Source of the DNA: JAWXBM01 sp964602895
GTDB lineage: Bacteria > Pseudomonadota > Gammaproteobacteria > Xanthomonadales > SZUA-36
Assembly: GCA_964602895.1 (NCBI GenBank)
Contig: CAZRTG010000073.1
Coordinates: 1 to 15,925, forward strand
Reading direction: 5' to 3'
Length of the DNA stretch: 15,925 bases
In this document: piece after piece, positions 6,917 to 14,254 of the stretch
Layout of the letters: each line of letters opens with the position of its first letter
Position numbering within the stretch: the stretch's first letter is position 1
Made by a program: the position numbers and the translations under genes
The notes under the pieces: generated by a model
Told to the model about the DNA's origin: nothing
Database searches by the model: none
What the model saw: the letters and a program-made list of their open reading frames with translations, nothing else

Positions 6917-8115
6917 GCAGCGAAAGCATCGAAGTCAGTGTCGGCGTTGCCCCGATAGTACCGGAAAGAGAAAGGGCAGCAGAACGGGCGGGGCGAAGTT
7001 TCGACTGGCGGCGCCTGATCGCACTGGTACACAAAGAAAGCCTGCAGGCGATTCGCGACCCGTCCACCATCCTGATCGCCTTCGTGCTGCCGGTCGTGCT
7101 GTTGTTTTTGTTCGCCTACGCGGTGTCGCTGGATGTGCGTGAGGTGCGCATCGGCGTGGTGCTGGAGTCCGATGCTGCTGCCGCACAGTCGCTGGCTGCT
7201 GCGTTCGCCGGCACCCGCTACCTGTCGGTGACGCCGGCACGCGATCGCCGCGAGGTTGCCGATCAGGTCATTTCCGGCAAGCTGCGCGGTTTTGTGGTTA
7301 TTCCACAGGATTTTGAGCGCCGTCTGATTTCGCCCGAGTCCGGGTCGTTGATTCAGGTGATCACTGATGGCTCGCAGCCCAATACGGCCAATTTCGTCTC
7401 CAATTACGCGCAGGGTGTGCTGCAGACCTGGCTGGCAGGCCGCAGCACGATTGCTGCACCGACGCCGGCTGTCATGCTCGAGCCGCGCTACTGGTTCAAC
7501 GCCGAACTCGAAAGCCGCCGCTCGCTGGTACCCGGCGCCATCGCCATCGTGATTACCATCATCGGTACCATGCTCACCGCACTGGTGGTCGCGCGTGAAT
7601 GGGAGCGGGGGACGATGGAGGCGGTACTGTCAACACCGGCCTCGGTGGTGGAGATTCTGATCGGCAAACTGTTGCCTTATTTTGTCCTGGGCATGTTGGC
7701 CACCATCACCTCGGCACTGCTGGCGATTTATGTTTTCGATGTGCCCTTGCGCGGTTCATGGCTGGCATTGTTGATACTGTCGGCTGTGTTCCTGATTCCG
7801 GCGCTGGGCCAGGGTCTGCTGATTTCGGCCGTCACCAAAAATCAGTTTCTTGCATCACAAATCGCGCTGTTTTCGGGCTTCCTGCCCTCTTTTTTGCTCT
7901 CCGGCTTCCTGTTTGAGATCGACGCCATGCCGGTGCCGATCCAGGCCATCACTTACCTGATCCCGGCGCGCTACTTTGTATCCTCGCTGCAGACAGTATT
8001 TCTGGCTGGTGACGTATGGGCGGTATTTCTGCCGAATCTGGCGGCGATGGCGGCGATTGGCGTGTTCTTCTTTGTGATTGCCAGGCGCAAGACACGCAAG
8101 AACCTGGAGTTCTGA
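6913..8115 (+). CDS. ybhS: ABC-2 type permease, first of the pair (YbhS-like)
   Basis: A 400-residue inner-membrane subunit that would form the translocation path with the next gene product. After a hydrophilic N-terminal extension (about 30 residues, longer than usual) come FDWRRLIALVHKESLQAIRDP and the first membrane helix (about 52-72). A large periplasmic domain (about 73-205) follows, then a block of five membrane helices. Typical family features are RYWFNAELESRRSLVPG just before helix 2 and AREWERGTMEAVLSTPAS in the cytoplasmic coupling loop after it. The start codon lies within the end of the ATPase gene (ATGA overlap), the classic sign of translational coupling. Substrates of this transporter class are drugs or other hydrophobic compounds; the sequence alone does not say which. 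Confidence 0.9.
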   Translation: MSSESIEVSVGVAPIVPERERAAERAGRSFDWRRLIALVHKESLQAIRDPSTILIAFVLPVVLLFLFAYAVSLDVREVRIGVVLESDAAAAQSLAAAFAGTRYLSVTPARDRREVADQVISGKLRGFVVIPQDFERRLISPESGSLIQVITDGSQPNTANFVSNYAQGVLQTWLAGRSTIAAPTPAVMLEPRYWFNAELESRRSLVPGAIAIVITIIGTMLTALVVAREWERGTMEAVLSTPASVVEILIGKLLPYFVLGMLATITSALLAIYVFDVPLRGSWLALLILSAVFLIPALGQGLLISAVTKNQFLASQIALFSGFLPSFLLSGFLFEIDAMPVPIQAITYLIPARYFVSSLQTVFLAGDVWAVFLPNLAAMAAIGVFFFVIARRKTRKNLEF

Positions 8116-8118
8116 TCG

Positions 8119-9243
8119 ATGCGACGCCTGTTCAGACCATTTGCCAATGCCCGCCTGCGTGCACAGATCGTCAAGGAGGTCCTGAGCACTCTGCGCGATC
8201 CCCGCGCCCGCCTGGTGATTTTCTTGCCGCCCTTGATGCAGTTGTTCGTGTTTGCTTTCGCCACCACTCTGGAAGTGCGTAACGCCAATATTGCCGTGTA
8301 TGACCGGGATGCCGGTCGCTGGTCGTATGAATGGGTGGCACGCGTGGCTGCTGCCGAATTCGTCAACGAAGTATATGCCGTGCACAGTCGTGACGAATTA
8401 AGAGAAATGATAGACCGGCGTAAGGTGATTGCTGCGATTGACATGGGACCGGATTTTTCCCGCAATATTGCCGCTGGCGGTAGCGGGATTGCACAGGTCA
8501 TCGTCGATGGCAGACGCAGCAATGCCGGTCAGATTACGGTTGGCTACCTCAATGCCATCGCCACAGATGTGGGTGCAGACGCAAGCAGCAGCATGCCGGA
8601 TGTGTCGCCGATAGCCGTGCGTAACTGGTTCAACCCCAATCTGATTTACCGCTGGTTCGTGGTGCCGGCGCTGACGGGCATCCTGGTCTTCTTCAGCAGC
8701 CTGATGATTACCTCATTGTCGATTGCACGCGAACGCGAGTTGGGCACGTTTGACCAGTTGCTGGTCTCGCCGACCACCACCACGGAGATCATCGTCGCCA
8801 AGGCCATGCCGGCACTCGCCATTGGTACCTTTCTGGGATTGCTGATGATTGCAGCGGCAAAATTCGCCTTTGGCGTCCCGTTTGAGGGTTCGTTCTGGCT
8901 GCTGCTGCCCAGCCTGATGTTGTTCATCCTGTCGGTGGTGGGCATCGGCCTGATGGTTTCCTCGGTCTCGGCGACGCAGCAGCAGGCCATCCTCGGCAGT
9001 TTCGCTATTGGCGTGCCGGCGGTGCTGATGTCCGGCTTTGCCACCCCGGTGGAAAACATGCCGGTGGTGCTGCAGTGGATGGCTCAGGCCATTCCGCTCA
9101 AACACTTTCTGGTGATTGTTGAAGGCACGTTTCTGAGGGCGATGCCGGCTTCCGACATTATTGCCAACACCTGGCCGCTTGCAGTGATCGCACTGGTGAC
9201 ACTGTCCATGGCCGTGGTATTCGTTCGCAGTCGTCTGCAATGA
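8119..9243 (+). CDS. ybhR: ABC-2 type permease, second of the pair (YbhR-like)
   Basis: A 374-residue inner-membrane protein, paralogous to the preceding permease but clearly diverged. The first membrane helix is at about residues 30-50, followed by a large periplasmic domain ending in VRNWFNPNLIYRWFVVPALTG. Five further helices follow, with the coupling loop RERELGTFDQLLVSPTTTTEI after the second. These two motifs are what I recognise as YbhR-type. The start codon is three bases past the stop of the first permease. Having two different permease genes suggests a heterodimer under the fused ATPase. The stop codon is 29 bases before the chosen start of the outer-membrane channel gene, keeping the set in one operon. 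Confidence 0.9.
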   Translation: MRRLFRPFANARLRAQIVKEVLSTLRDPRARLVIFLPPLMQLFVFAFATTLEVRNANIAVYDRDAGRWSYEWVARVAAAEFVNEVYAVHSRDELREMIDRRKVIAAIDMGPDFSRNIAAGGSGIAQVIVDGRRSNAGQITVGYLNAIATDVGADASSSMPDVSPIAVRNWFNPNLIYRWFVVPALTGILVFFSSLMITSLSIARERELGTFDQLLVSPTTTTEIIVAKAMPALAIGTFLGLLMIAAAKFAFGVPFEGSFWLLLPSLMLFILSVVGIGLMVSSVSATQQQAILGSFAIGVPAVLMSGFATPVENMPVVLQWMAQAIPLKHFLVIVEGTFLRAMPASDIIANTWPLAVIALVTLSMAVVFVRSRLQ

Positions 9244-9262
9244 CAAATTTGAGATATCAGAC

Positions 9263-9267
9263 AGGAG
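9263..9267 (+). promoter_or_regulatory. Ribosome binding site deciding the outer-membrane channel start
   Basis: AGGAG lies five bases before ATG 9273. The in-frame ATG at 9240, overlapping the preceding stop codon, would add 11 residues before a lipoprotein signal that is already long enough. Confidence 0.65.
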
Positions 9268-9272
9268 TGGTT

Positions 9273-10712
9273 ATGACACATTCATCGAATCGCCGACGCC
9301 ACGCGGCACACGGGACGGTCGTCATGTTTACTGCGCTGCTGCTCGGCGCCTGTGCAGTCGGGCCGGATTACCGCGAGCCACCGCCAGTGGATACGGGCAG
9401 CGGCTGGACACAGCCAAACGAAGATACGCAGACGCAGGTCGACCTGGAAACCTGGTGGACATCGCTCGGTGACCCGGTGCTGGACCGACTGGTGACTACC
9501 GCGCTGTCTGAAAACCTCGACCTGCGTCAGGCGCAGGCACGCATCAGCGAAGCCCGTGCGCTGCATGACCGTGCGGTTGGTGCTTACGCGCCGTCTGTCA
9601 ATGCCGATGGCAGTGTAGCCCGACGCAGGCAGAGCGAAAACGGACCCTTGCCGATCAATTCCATTCCGGGGATGGAGCGTGATCAAACGATTTACGACGC
9701 GGGCTTTGATGCAGCCTGGGAAGCCGATTTGTTTGGCGGAATCCGGCGTGCAGTGGAAAGTGCCGAGGCCAGCGTGCAGGTGGCACAGGCCGATGCCTAT
9801 GCCGTACGCATCCGCGTTGCCGCCGAGGTGGCGCGCAGCTACCTGAGCCTCAGAGGCGCCCAGCGCGAGCTGATTGCACGTGAATCCGCGGTGCAGACCC
9901 TGCAACAAACACTTGATCTGGTACGTCAGCGCTTTGAAGCGGGCGATACTGCGCAGGCTGAAGTCGACACTGCGCAGGCGCGTCTGGCTGCCGCCGATGC
10001 CGGACTGCCCGGGATTCATGCGCGGATGCGTGCGGCTGCATTGAGTCTCGGCGTGCTGTTGGGCGCGCCACCGGAGCGCGAACTCGCAGTGCTGGACACC
10101 GCAGCACCAGAGCTCAGATTGACGCCATTGCCGGTGGGCGAGCGTGCCGACCTGCTGCGCCGCCGCCCCGATGTGCGGGCTGCCGAACGCAGGCTGGCGG
10201 CTCGCACCGCCGATGTCGGTGTGGCCACCGCCGAGTTGTTCCCGAAGCTGACAATCGGCGCGGGCGGCGGCTTCCAGTCACTTGATGCCGGCGACCTGTT
10301 CGAGTCGGCAAGTCAGACTTTTTCGATAGTTCCGCTGGTTTCCTGGCGCGTATTCGACGGTGGCCGGGTCCGCGCAGAGATCCGCGCCAGTGAGTCGCGG
10401 CAGCAACAGGCGGCACTTGCTTACGAGCAGGCCGTACTGGTTGCCCTGGGCGACGCGGAGCGAGCACTCAGTGATTATCGGCTGGGCCTGGACGCCGTTC
10501 AGCGACAGCTGGCATCGGTGACGGCTGCCAGACGCAGCTATGCTCACGCGCAGGCACGATTTGAAGCCGGTGATATTGCGCTTACCGACCTGCTGGCCGA
10601 AGAGCGGTTCTTGCGCGATGCCGAGGACGCCTATGTACGCACCCATACCGCAACCGCCATTGATCTGGTGGCGCTGTTCAAAGCCTTGGGAGGCGGCTGG
10701 TCACCGGCCTGA
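9273..10712 (+). CDS. Outer-membrane efflux lipoprotein, NodT family (TolC-like channel)
   Basis: A 479-residue exporter channel of normal length for the NodT/OprM-like group. A lipoprotein signal peptide with basic residues (SNRRRH) and a hydrophobic core ends in the lipobox LGAC, with Cys27 as the acylated residue. The family-typical CAVGPDYREP follows at once. Two OEP repeats can be followed. The first contains DPVLDRLVTTALSENLDLRQA and the second contains RRRPDVRAAERRLAARTADVG, a hallmark of the family, with ELFPKLTIGAGGG after it. Coiled-coil helices near the middle and C-terminus (QRFEAGDTAQAEVDTAQARL and QARFEAGDIALTDLLAEE) form the periplasmic tunnel. It would be the outer-membrane partner of the adaptor and ABC complex encoded just upstream, giving a pump with its own dedicated channel. 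Confidence 0.93.
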   Translation: MTHSSNRRRHAAHGTVVMFTALLLGACAVGPDYREPPPVDTGSGWTQPNEDTQTQVDLETWWTSLGDPVLDRLVTTALSENLDLRQAQARISEARALHDRAVGAYAPSVNADGSVARRRQSENGPLPINSIPGMERDQTIYDAGFDAAWEADLFGGIRRAVESAEASVQVAQADAYAVRIRVAAEVARSYLSLRGAQRELIARESAVQTLQQTLDLVRQRFEAGDTAQAEVDTAQARLAAADAGLPGIHARMRAAALSLGVLLGAPPERELAVLDTAAPELRLTPLPVGERADLLRRRPDVRAAERRLAARTADVGVATAELFPKLTIGAGGGFQSLDAGDLFESASQTFSIVPLVSWRVFDGGRVRAEIRASESRQQQAALAYEQAVLVALGDAERALSDYRLGLDAVQRQLASVTAARRSYAHAQARFEAGDIALTDLLAEERFLRDAEDAYVRTHTATAIDLVALFKALGGGWSPA

Positions 10713-10755
10713 ACCGGACAGAAATGATCATAAGTTTTCGATCAACCCGTTTGAA

Positions 10756-10763
10756 AAGGAGGA
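10756..10763 (+). promoter_or_regulatory. Strong ribosome binding site of the LOG-family gene
   Basis: AAGGAGGA, a near-perfect Shine-Dalgarno, lies four bases before ATG 10768. It fixes the start and rules out the longer in-frame extension that would run back into the outer-membrane channel gene. Confidence 0.75.
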
Positions 10764-10767
10764 CCGC

Positions 10768-11712
10768 ATGGATCGCAAGAAAAGTACCGACATGGATGAC
10801 CTGACCGACTGCTGCGAGGAAACGGGTCATTTTGTACCTCGTGAGTCTGGATCCGCCAGTGAACGCGAAGCACGGCGGCGCTCCATCATGGAGGGTGACG
10901 CCTATCGTCTCGCTTTTGAGGACATGGATTTCCTGGCCAGTGACGATTTGCGCGGAGTGCGACTGCAGCTGGAACTGCTCAAACCGGAACGAGAACTGCG
11001 CCGACAGAAAATCAACTCAACCGTCGTCGTATTCGGCAGTGCACGCGTGAATTCTCCTGAGGCGACGCAAGCCGAGTTGGCCGGTCTGGAAGCGCAAGTG
11101 GTTACCGGACAGTGTGGCCCGGAAACATTAGACGCACACAGGCTGGCCAAACGACGTCTGGATCATACGCGTTACTATGAAGAGGCGCGGCGTTTCGCAC
11201 ATCTGGTCTCGTCCCGTTTCCAGGAGGAGGAACGTTGCGATTTCGTTGTCGTTACCGGAGGTGGTCCCGGCATCATGGAAGCAGCCAACCGCGGCGCCTT
11301 CGAAGCCGGCGCGCGCTCCATTGGCCTGAACATCACTTTGCCGAACGAGCAGGAACCCAATCCGTTCATCAGTCCCGAACTGGCATTCCAGTTCCATTAT
11401 TTCGCGCTGCGCAAAATGCACTTCCTGCTGCGTGCGCGTGCACTGGTAACTTTCCCCGGGGGCTACGGGACGCTGGACGAGTTATTCGATGTGCTGACCC
11501 TGATACAGACCGGCAAAATGGCCCGCATCCCCATCGTACTGGTCGGCAGCGAGTTCTGGGGTCGCGTGATCGACTTCGCCTACCTGGTAGAGGAGGGCTT
11601 TATCTGCCCACAGGACGCACAGTTGTTTACCTGTGTGGATACGGCAGAAGAGATCGTGGCCATTCTGGAGGACTTTTACGGAGGCAAACCACCGGGCGGC
11701 AAAGCCCTGTAA
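10768..11712 (+). CDS. LOG-family protein (TIGR00730-type nucleotide phosphoribohydrolase-like)
   Basis: A 314-residue cytoplasmic protein. The Rossmann-like core starts at about residue 84 (STVVVFGSARV). It contains GGGPGIMEAANRGA (164-177) and PGGYGTLDE (230-238), the two phosphate- and active-site motifs of LOG proteins. ALRKMHF (213-219) supplies the Arg and Lys usually seen before the second motif. Family members cleave nucleoside 5'-monophosphates to a free base and ribose 5-phosphate; older annotations as lysine decarboxylase are not supported. About 80 charged residues precede the core, more than in the roughly 190-residue minimal LOG enzymes and fewer than in PpnN (about 454). It starts 55 bases after the exporter channel gene behind its own strong ribosome binding site, so it may be co-transcribed or separate. 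No functional tie to the exporter is evident. Confidence 0.88.
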   Translation: MDRKKSTDMDDLTDCCEETGHFVPRESGSASEREARRRSIMEGDAYRLAFEDMDFLASDDLRGVRLQLELLKPERELRRQKINSTVVVFGSARVNSPEATQAELAGLEAQVVTGQCGPETLDAHRLAKRRLDHTRYYEEARRFAHLVSSRFQEEERCDFVVVTGGGPGIMEAANRGAFEAGARSIGLNITLPNEQEPNPFISPELAFQFHYFALRKMHFLLRARALVTFPGGYGTLDELFDVLTLIQTGKMARIPIVLVGSEFWGRVIDFAYLVEEGFICPQDAQLFTCVDTAEEIVAILEDFYGGKPPGGKAL

Positions 11713-11750
11713 GAGTAAACCGACCCTCAGCGGCGTTGCATTCCTCGGTC

Positions 11751-11768
11751 AGTTCGTTACAACGAACT
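11751..11768. promoter_or_regulatory. Perfect palindrome flush against a start codon
   Basis: AGTTCGTTACAACGAACT is an inverted repeat with 8-bp arms and a 2-bp centre, ending one base before ATG 11769. It takes the place where a Shine-Dalgarno would be expected. In RNA it could fold as a 7-bp stem with a TACA loop. It could be a repressor operator or a translation-limiting hairpin, or a stem between the LOG gene and the next gene. No T-run follows, so it is not a standard terminator. Confidence 0.5.
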
Positions 11769-12488
11769 ATGGCTTATGATATTCCCATGGATACCAGGCC
11801 CAAGCCACAACAGTCAGAACAGAATACGACCGACTTGCCGACGCGCATTCACCGTGGCGTGCTGTTTGCGCTGCAAAGCATGATGTTGGTGGAATTGGTG
11901 CTGCTGTTGATCGACGGACAGTGGTTTAATGCGTTCCTGGTCATTACCATTATGGTGACTTCGCTTTTACCGGTCGTTCTCGGCCGGCATTTCCGGGTGT
12001 ACATACCTCCCGAATTCCAACTGCTTGCCATTGTGTTTGTGTTCGCGGCATTGTTCCTGGGAGAGATCCAAAGTTATTACATCCGCTATTGGTGGTGGGA
12101 TATTGTCCTGCATACGAGTTCCGGGCTGTTGATGGGTATCCTCGGGTTTCTGCTGGTTTATGTATTGAATGAGAGTGAAAACGTCGGCGTGCACATGCGG
12201 CCGCGATTTGTGGCGTTTTTTGCGTTTCTGTTCGCGGTGACCGTAGGCACCCTGTGGGAAATCTTTGAATTTGCCATGGACCAACTGGCCGGAACCCAAA
12301 TGCAGAAACCCATGCTGGGTGACACTTCGGGGTTGACCGATACTATGTGGGACATGATCGTCAATGCTTTGGGTGCTTTGGCAATCAGCGTTCTTGGCTG
12401 GTGGTATATGCGGCAACAGGAGCGTTCTTTCATCGAAGTCTGGATACACAAATTTGTTGTACGGAATCCGCGCCTGTTCCGGCGGTAA
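11769..12488 (+). CDS. Polytopic inner-membrane protein, DUF2238/YjdF-like
   Basis: A 239-residue membrane protein with about six helices, at roughly residues 30-50, 53-71, 84-100, 113-134, 147-168 and 196-214. Polar residues within or near helices are conserved-looking: D111 and H115 in WWWDIVLHTSSG, WEIFEFAMD (163-171) and DTMWDMIVNALGA (191-203). These resemble the D/H and WExxE/DxxxD motifs of the DUF2238 (YjdF-like) group, whose function I do not know. Basic stretches at both ends (PTRIHR and RNPRLFRR) suggest the termini face the cytoplasm. Neither ATG 11769 nor the in-frame ATG 11787 has a clear Shine-Dalgarno; 11769 is listed as the longer option. A perfect palindrome immediately precedes it. 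Confidence 0.72.
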   Translation: MAYDIPMDTRPKPQQSEQNTTDLPTRIHRGVLFALQSMMLVELVLLLIDGQWFNAFLVITIMVTSLLPVVLGRHFRVYIPPEFQLLAIVFVFAALFLGEIQSYYIRYWWWDIVLHTSSGLLMGILGFLLVYVLNESENVGVHMRPRFVAFFAFLFAVTVGTLWEIFEFAMDQLAGTQMQKPMLGDTSGLTDTMWDMIVNALGALAISVLGWWYMRQQERSFIEVWIHKFVVRNPRLFRR

Positions 12489-12490
12489 CG

Positions 12491-12507
12491 GTATTTTTGA
12501 AAAATAC
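12491..12507. repeat. AT-rich perfect inverted repeat before tadA
   Basis: GTATTTTTGAAAAATAC has 8-bp arms around a single G. It lies two bases after the stop codon of the membrane protein gene and 49 bases before the tadA start. The A/T content makes it a weak hairpin; it may be an operator or a chance palindrome. Confidence 0.35.
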
Positions 12508-12556
12508 TCCCGGCAGCCTGTGTATCATCAAGGAAAGCGAAGCCGAATCAATAGAA

Positions 12557-12841
12557 ATGATGATGAAAACTGTTGTAAATCCGGCCATCATTGGAGAAGC
12601 CGAACAAGCCGGGGGGCAGGCCGATGATGCGCGTTGGATGCGTCATGCCCTGACGCTGGCGGCAAAGGCGCAGTCTGAGGGTGAGGTGCCGGTAGGTGCT
12701 GTGCTGGTTCGTGAAGGNNNNNNNNNNNNNNNNNNNNNNNNNNNNNNNNNNNNNNNNNNNNNNNNNNNNNNNNNNNNNNNNNNNNNNNNNNNNNNNNNNN
12801 NNNNNNNNNNNNNNNNNGCGTTTTTTCGCTCCCGACGGTAG
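12557..12841 (+). CDS. tadA: tRNA-specific adenosine deaminase TadA, interrupted by the scaffold gap
   Basis: TadA converts A34 to inosine in tRNA-Arg(ACG) and is essential in most bacteria. Before the gap the frame encodes WMRHALTLAAKAQSEGEVPV followed by GAVLVREG, nearly identical to the first helix and strand of E. coli TadA. After the gap the same frame reads AFFRSRR and a TAG stop, matching the C-terminal LSDFFRMRR region of E. coli TadA. The zinc site (HAE and PCxxC motifs) lies in the missing part. By comparison with E. coli TadA about 105-110 codons are missing, so the real gap is near 320 bp, not 100. Three consecutive ATGs begin at 12557 with no good Shine-Dalgarno, so the exact start is unsure. 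The glycosyltransferase gene starts three bases after the stop. Confidence 0.88.
   Translation: MMMKTVVNPAIIGEAEQAGGQADDARWMRHALTLAAKAQSEGEVPVGAVLVREXXXXXXXXXXXXXXXXXXXXXXXXXXXXXXXXXXAFFRSRR
12718..12817. other. Scaffold gap of 100 N
   Basis: Exactly 100 ambiguous bases, the conventional placeholder for a gap of unknown size. Both sides belong to tadA, so the join is correct but the length is not. Confidence 0.99.
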
Positions 12842-12844
12842 CCC

Positions 12845-13816
12845 ATGAATCCTGATCTGGCCATCATCATTCCCTGCTATCGCGTGAGCGACAGTATTGT
12901 TGACGTGGTTCGGGGTGCCTTGCCTTTTGCCGCAGCGGTCTATTGTGTGGATGATGCCTGTCCGGAAGAAAGCGGCAAACGCATTGCCGCTGAGTTCGAT
13001 GATGCGCGCGTGCGGGTGCTGTTTAACGAGAAAAACCTGGGAGTCGGTGGTGCCGTCAAGGCGGGCTACCGGGCAGCGTTGGCCGATGGCTTTGATTTAA
13101 TGGTGAAGCTGGATGGAGACGGGCAGATGGACCCTGATCAGATCCTGGATCTGATACACCCCATATCCGAAAAGCTCAGTGACTACTGTAAAGGCAATCG
13201 TTTTTACGAACTGGAATATTTGCGTGGCATGCCGACCATGCGCTTGCTGGGCAACAGCCTGTTGTCAGCCTTGAGCAAGCTGTCGAGTGGCTATTGGCAG
13301 ATCGTCGATCCCACCAACGGGTTTACTGCAATTTCGTCGGCCGCACTCAAACTGATTCCACTGGATAAAGTCCAGAATGGCTACTTTTTTGAGAGTGATT
13401 TGCTGTTTCGCCTGAATCTGGCACGGGCAGTGGTCACTGATGTACCCATGCCGGCGCGCTATGGCAATGAAGTCTCCAACCTGCGCATCGGCAAAATTGT
13501 TTTTCCGTTCCTGCTGGGCCATATGCGTAACCTGGGCAAGCGGATTTTCTATTCCTATTTTCTGCGGGATTTCAGCATCGCCAGTGTGCAGTTGGTATTG
13601 GGCACCTTGTTGTTTTTTTTCGGCCTGTTTACCGGTATTGACGCCTGGGTTACCAGTGTGAATTCGGGAATCACAGCCAGCGCCGGAACGGTTATGTTGG
13701 CCGGACTGCCGGTCATTCTTGGTTTTCAGTTGCTGCTTTCCTTTTTGAATTACGATATCCGCAACCAGCCGACCATGCCCTTGTCCCGTCTGGCCCGTCG
13801 TACGCCAAACAAATGA
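12845..13816 (+). CDS. GT2 polyprenyl-phosphate glycosyltransferase with two C-terminal membrane helices (GtrB/DPM1-like)
   Basis: A 323-residue inner-membrane enzyme that would transfer a sugar from a nucleotide donor to undecaprenyl phosphate on the cytoplasmic face. The GT-A fold begins with LAIIIPCYR (5-13) and has VDD (35-37), NLGVGGAVKAGYRAAL (64-79), the metal-binding KLDGDGQMDP (88-97), and the later motifs VDPTNGFTAI (154-163) and FFESDLLFRL (181-190). Two membrane helices follow at about 243-264 and 277-303, the layout of GtrB and related bactoprenol glycosyltransferases. The start is three bases past the tadA stop and 34 bases separate its stop from the GtrA gene, so the glycan genes may be read through from tadA. 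The sugar is unknown. Confidence 0.88.
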   Translation: MNPDLAIIIPCYRVSDSIVDVVRGALPFAAAVYCVDDACPEESGKRIAAEFDDARVRVLFNEKNLGVGGAVKAGYRAALADGFDLMVKLDGDGQMDPDQILDLIHPISEKLSDYCKGNRFYELEYLRGMPTMRLLGNSLLSALSKLSSGYWQIVDPTNGFTAISSAALKLIPLDKVQNGYFFESDLLFRLNLARAVVTDVPMPARYGNEVSNLRIGKIVFPFLLGHMRNLGKRIFYSYFLRDFSIASVQLVLGTLLFFFGLFTGIDAWVTSVNSGITASAGTVMLAGLPVILGFQLLLSFLNYDIRNQPTMPLSRLARRTPNK

Positions 13817-13850
13817 TTCTGGAACCCACACCAATAATTTTGGAGTATTA

Positions 13851-14237
13851 ATGCGCCAGCCCCTGTTGTACGTGCTGGTAGGTGGCTTGCAATATGTGTT
13901 GGATGCAAGCCTGTTTGGTGTCTTGCTGGGCTTTGGTCTGGCTGTTCCGGCAGCCAATGTGCTTTCGCGCGCAAGCGCAGCGGTAGGTGGATTTCTGGCT
14001 AACCGCTACCTGACTTTTGCCAAACGTTCGGATACGGTGGCCCATTTTACGGGCAGTTTACTGCGCTTTGTCACGTTGTGGCTGACGATGACCTTTATCA
14101 GTACCGGCTTGATCATGGCGGTGTCGCATTACTGGGGTGCGGAATGGGGCATTCAGGTGGTCGGTAAATTATTGATCGAAGCGGTGCTCGCGGTCATCAG
14201 CTTTCTGATCAGTAAATACTGGGTGTTTCGCAATTAA
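13851..14237 (+). CDS. GtrA-family membrane protein (polyprenyl-linked sugar flippase)
   Basis: A 128-residue protein of the usual GtrA length with four membrane helices, at about residues 5-24, 29-48, 65-90 and 98-122. The family signatures are present: ANRYLTF after helix 2 and the C-terminal SKYWVFRN. GtrA proteins are thought to flip undecaprenyl-phosphate-linked monosaccharides across the inner membrane. ATG 13851 follows GGAG (13842-13845) at five bases. It lies between the GT2 enzyme that would make the lipid-linked sugar and a GT-C enzyme that could use it, 17 bases before the latter. Confidence 0.9.
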   Translation: MRQPLLYVLVGGLQYVLDASLFGVLLGFGLAVPAANVLSRASAAVGGFLANRYLTFAKRSDTVAHFTGSLLRFVTLWLTMTFISTGLIMAVSHYWGAEWGIQVVGKLLIEAVLAVISFLISKYWVFRN

Positions 14238-14254
14238 CCAGGGGTTCTGTCGGC

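Noticed and set aside
10724..10731. ATGATCAT palindrome between the channel and LOG genes
   Set aside because: Eight-base palindromes are common, and no promoter or longer symmetry supports a function.
10540..10767. Upstream extension of the LOG-family gene
   Set aside because: It overlaps the end of the efflux channel gene in another frame; AAGGAGGA before ATG 10768 fixes the start.
11235..11768. Upstream extension of the DUF2238-like frame
   Set aside because: It runs through the LOG-family gene in another frame and its translation is low-complexity and Arg/Gly-rich; the membrane protein begins only near 11769.
12347..12556. Upstream extension of the tadA frame
   Set aside because: It overlaps the end of the preceding membrane protein gene; TadA homology begins after the ATG cluster at 12557.
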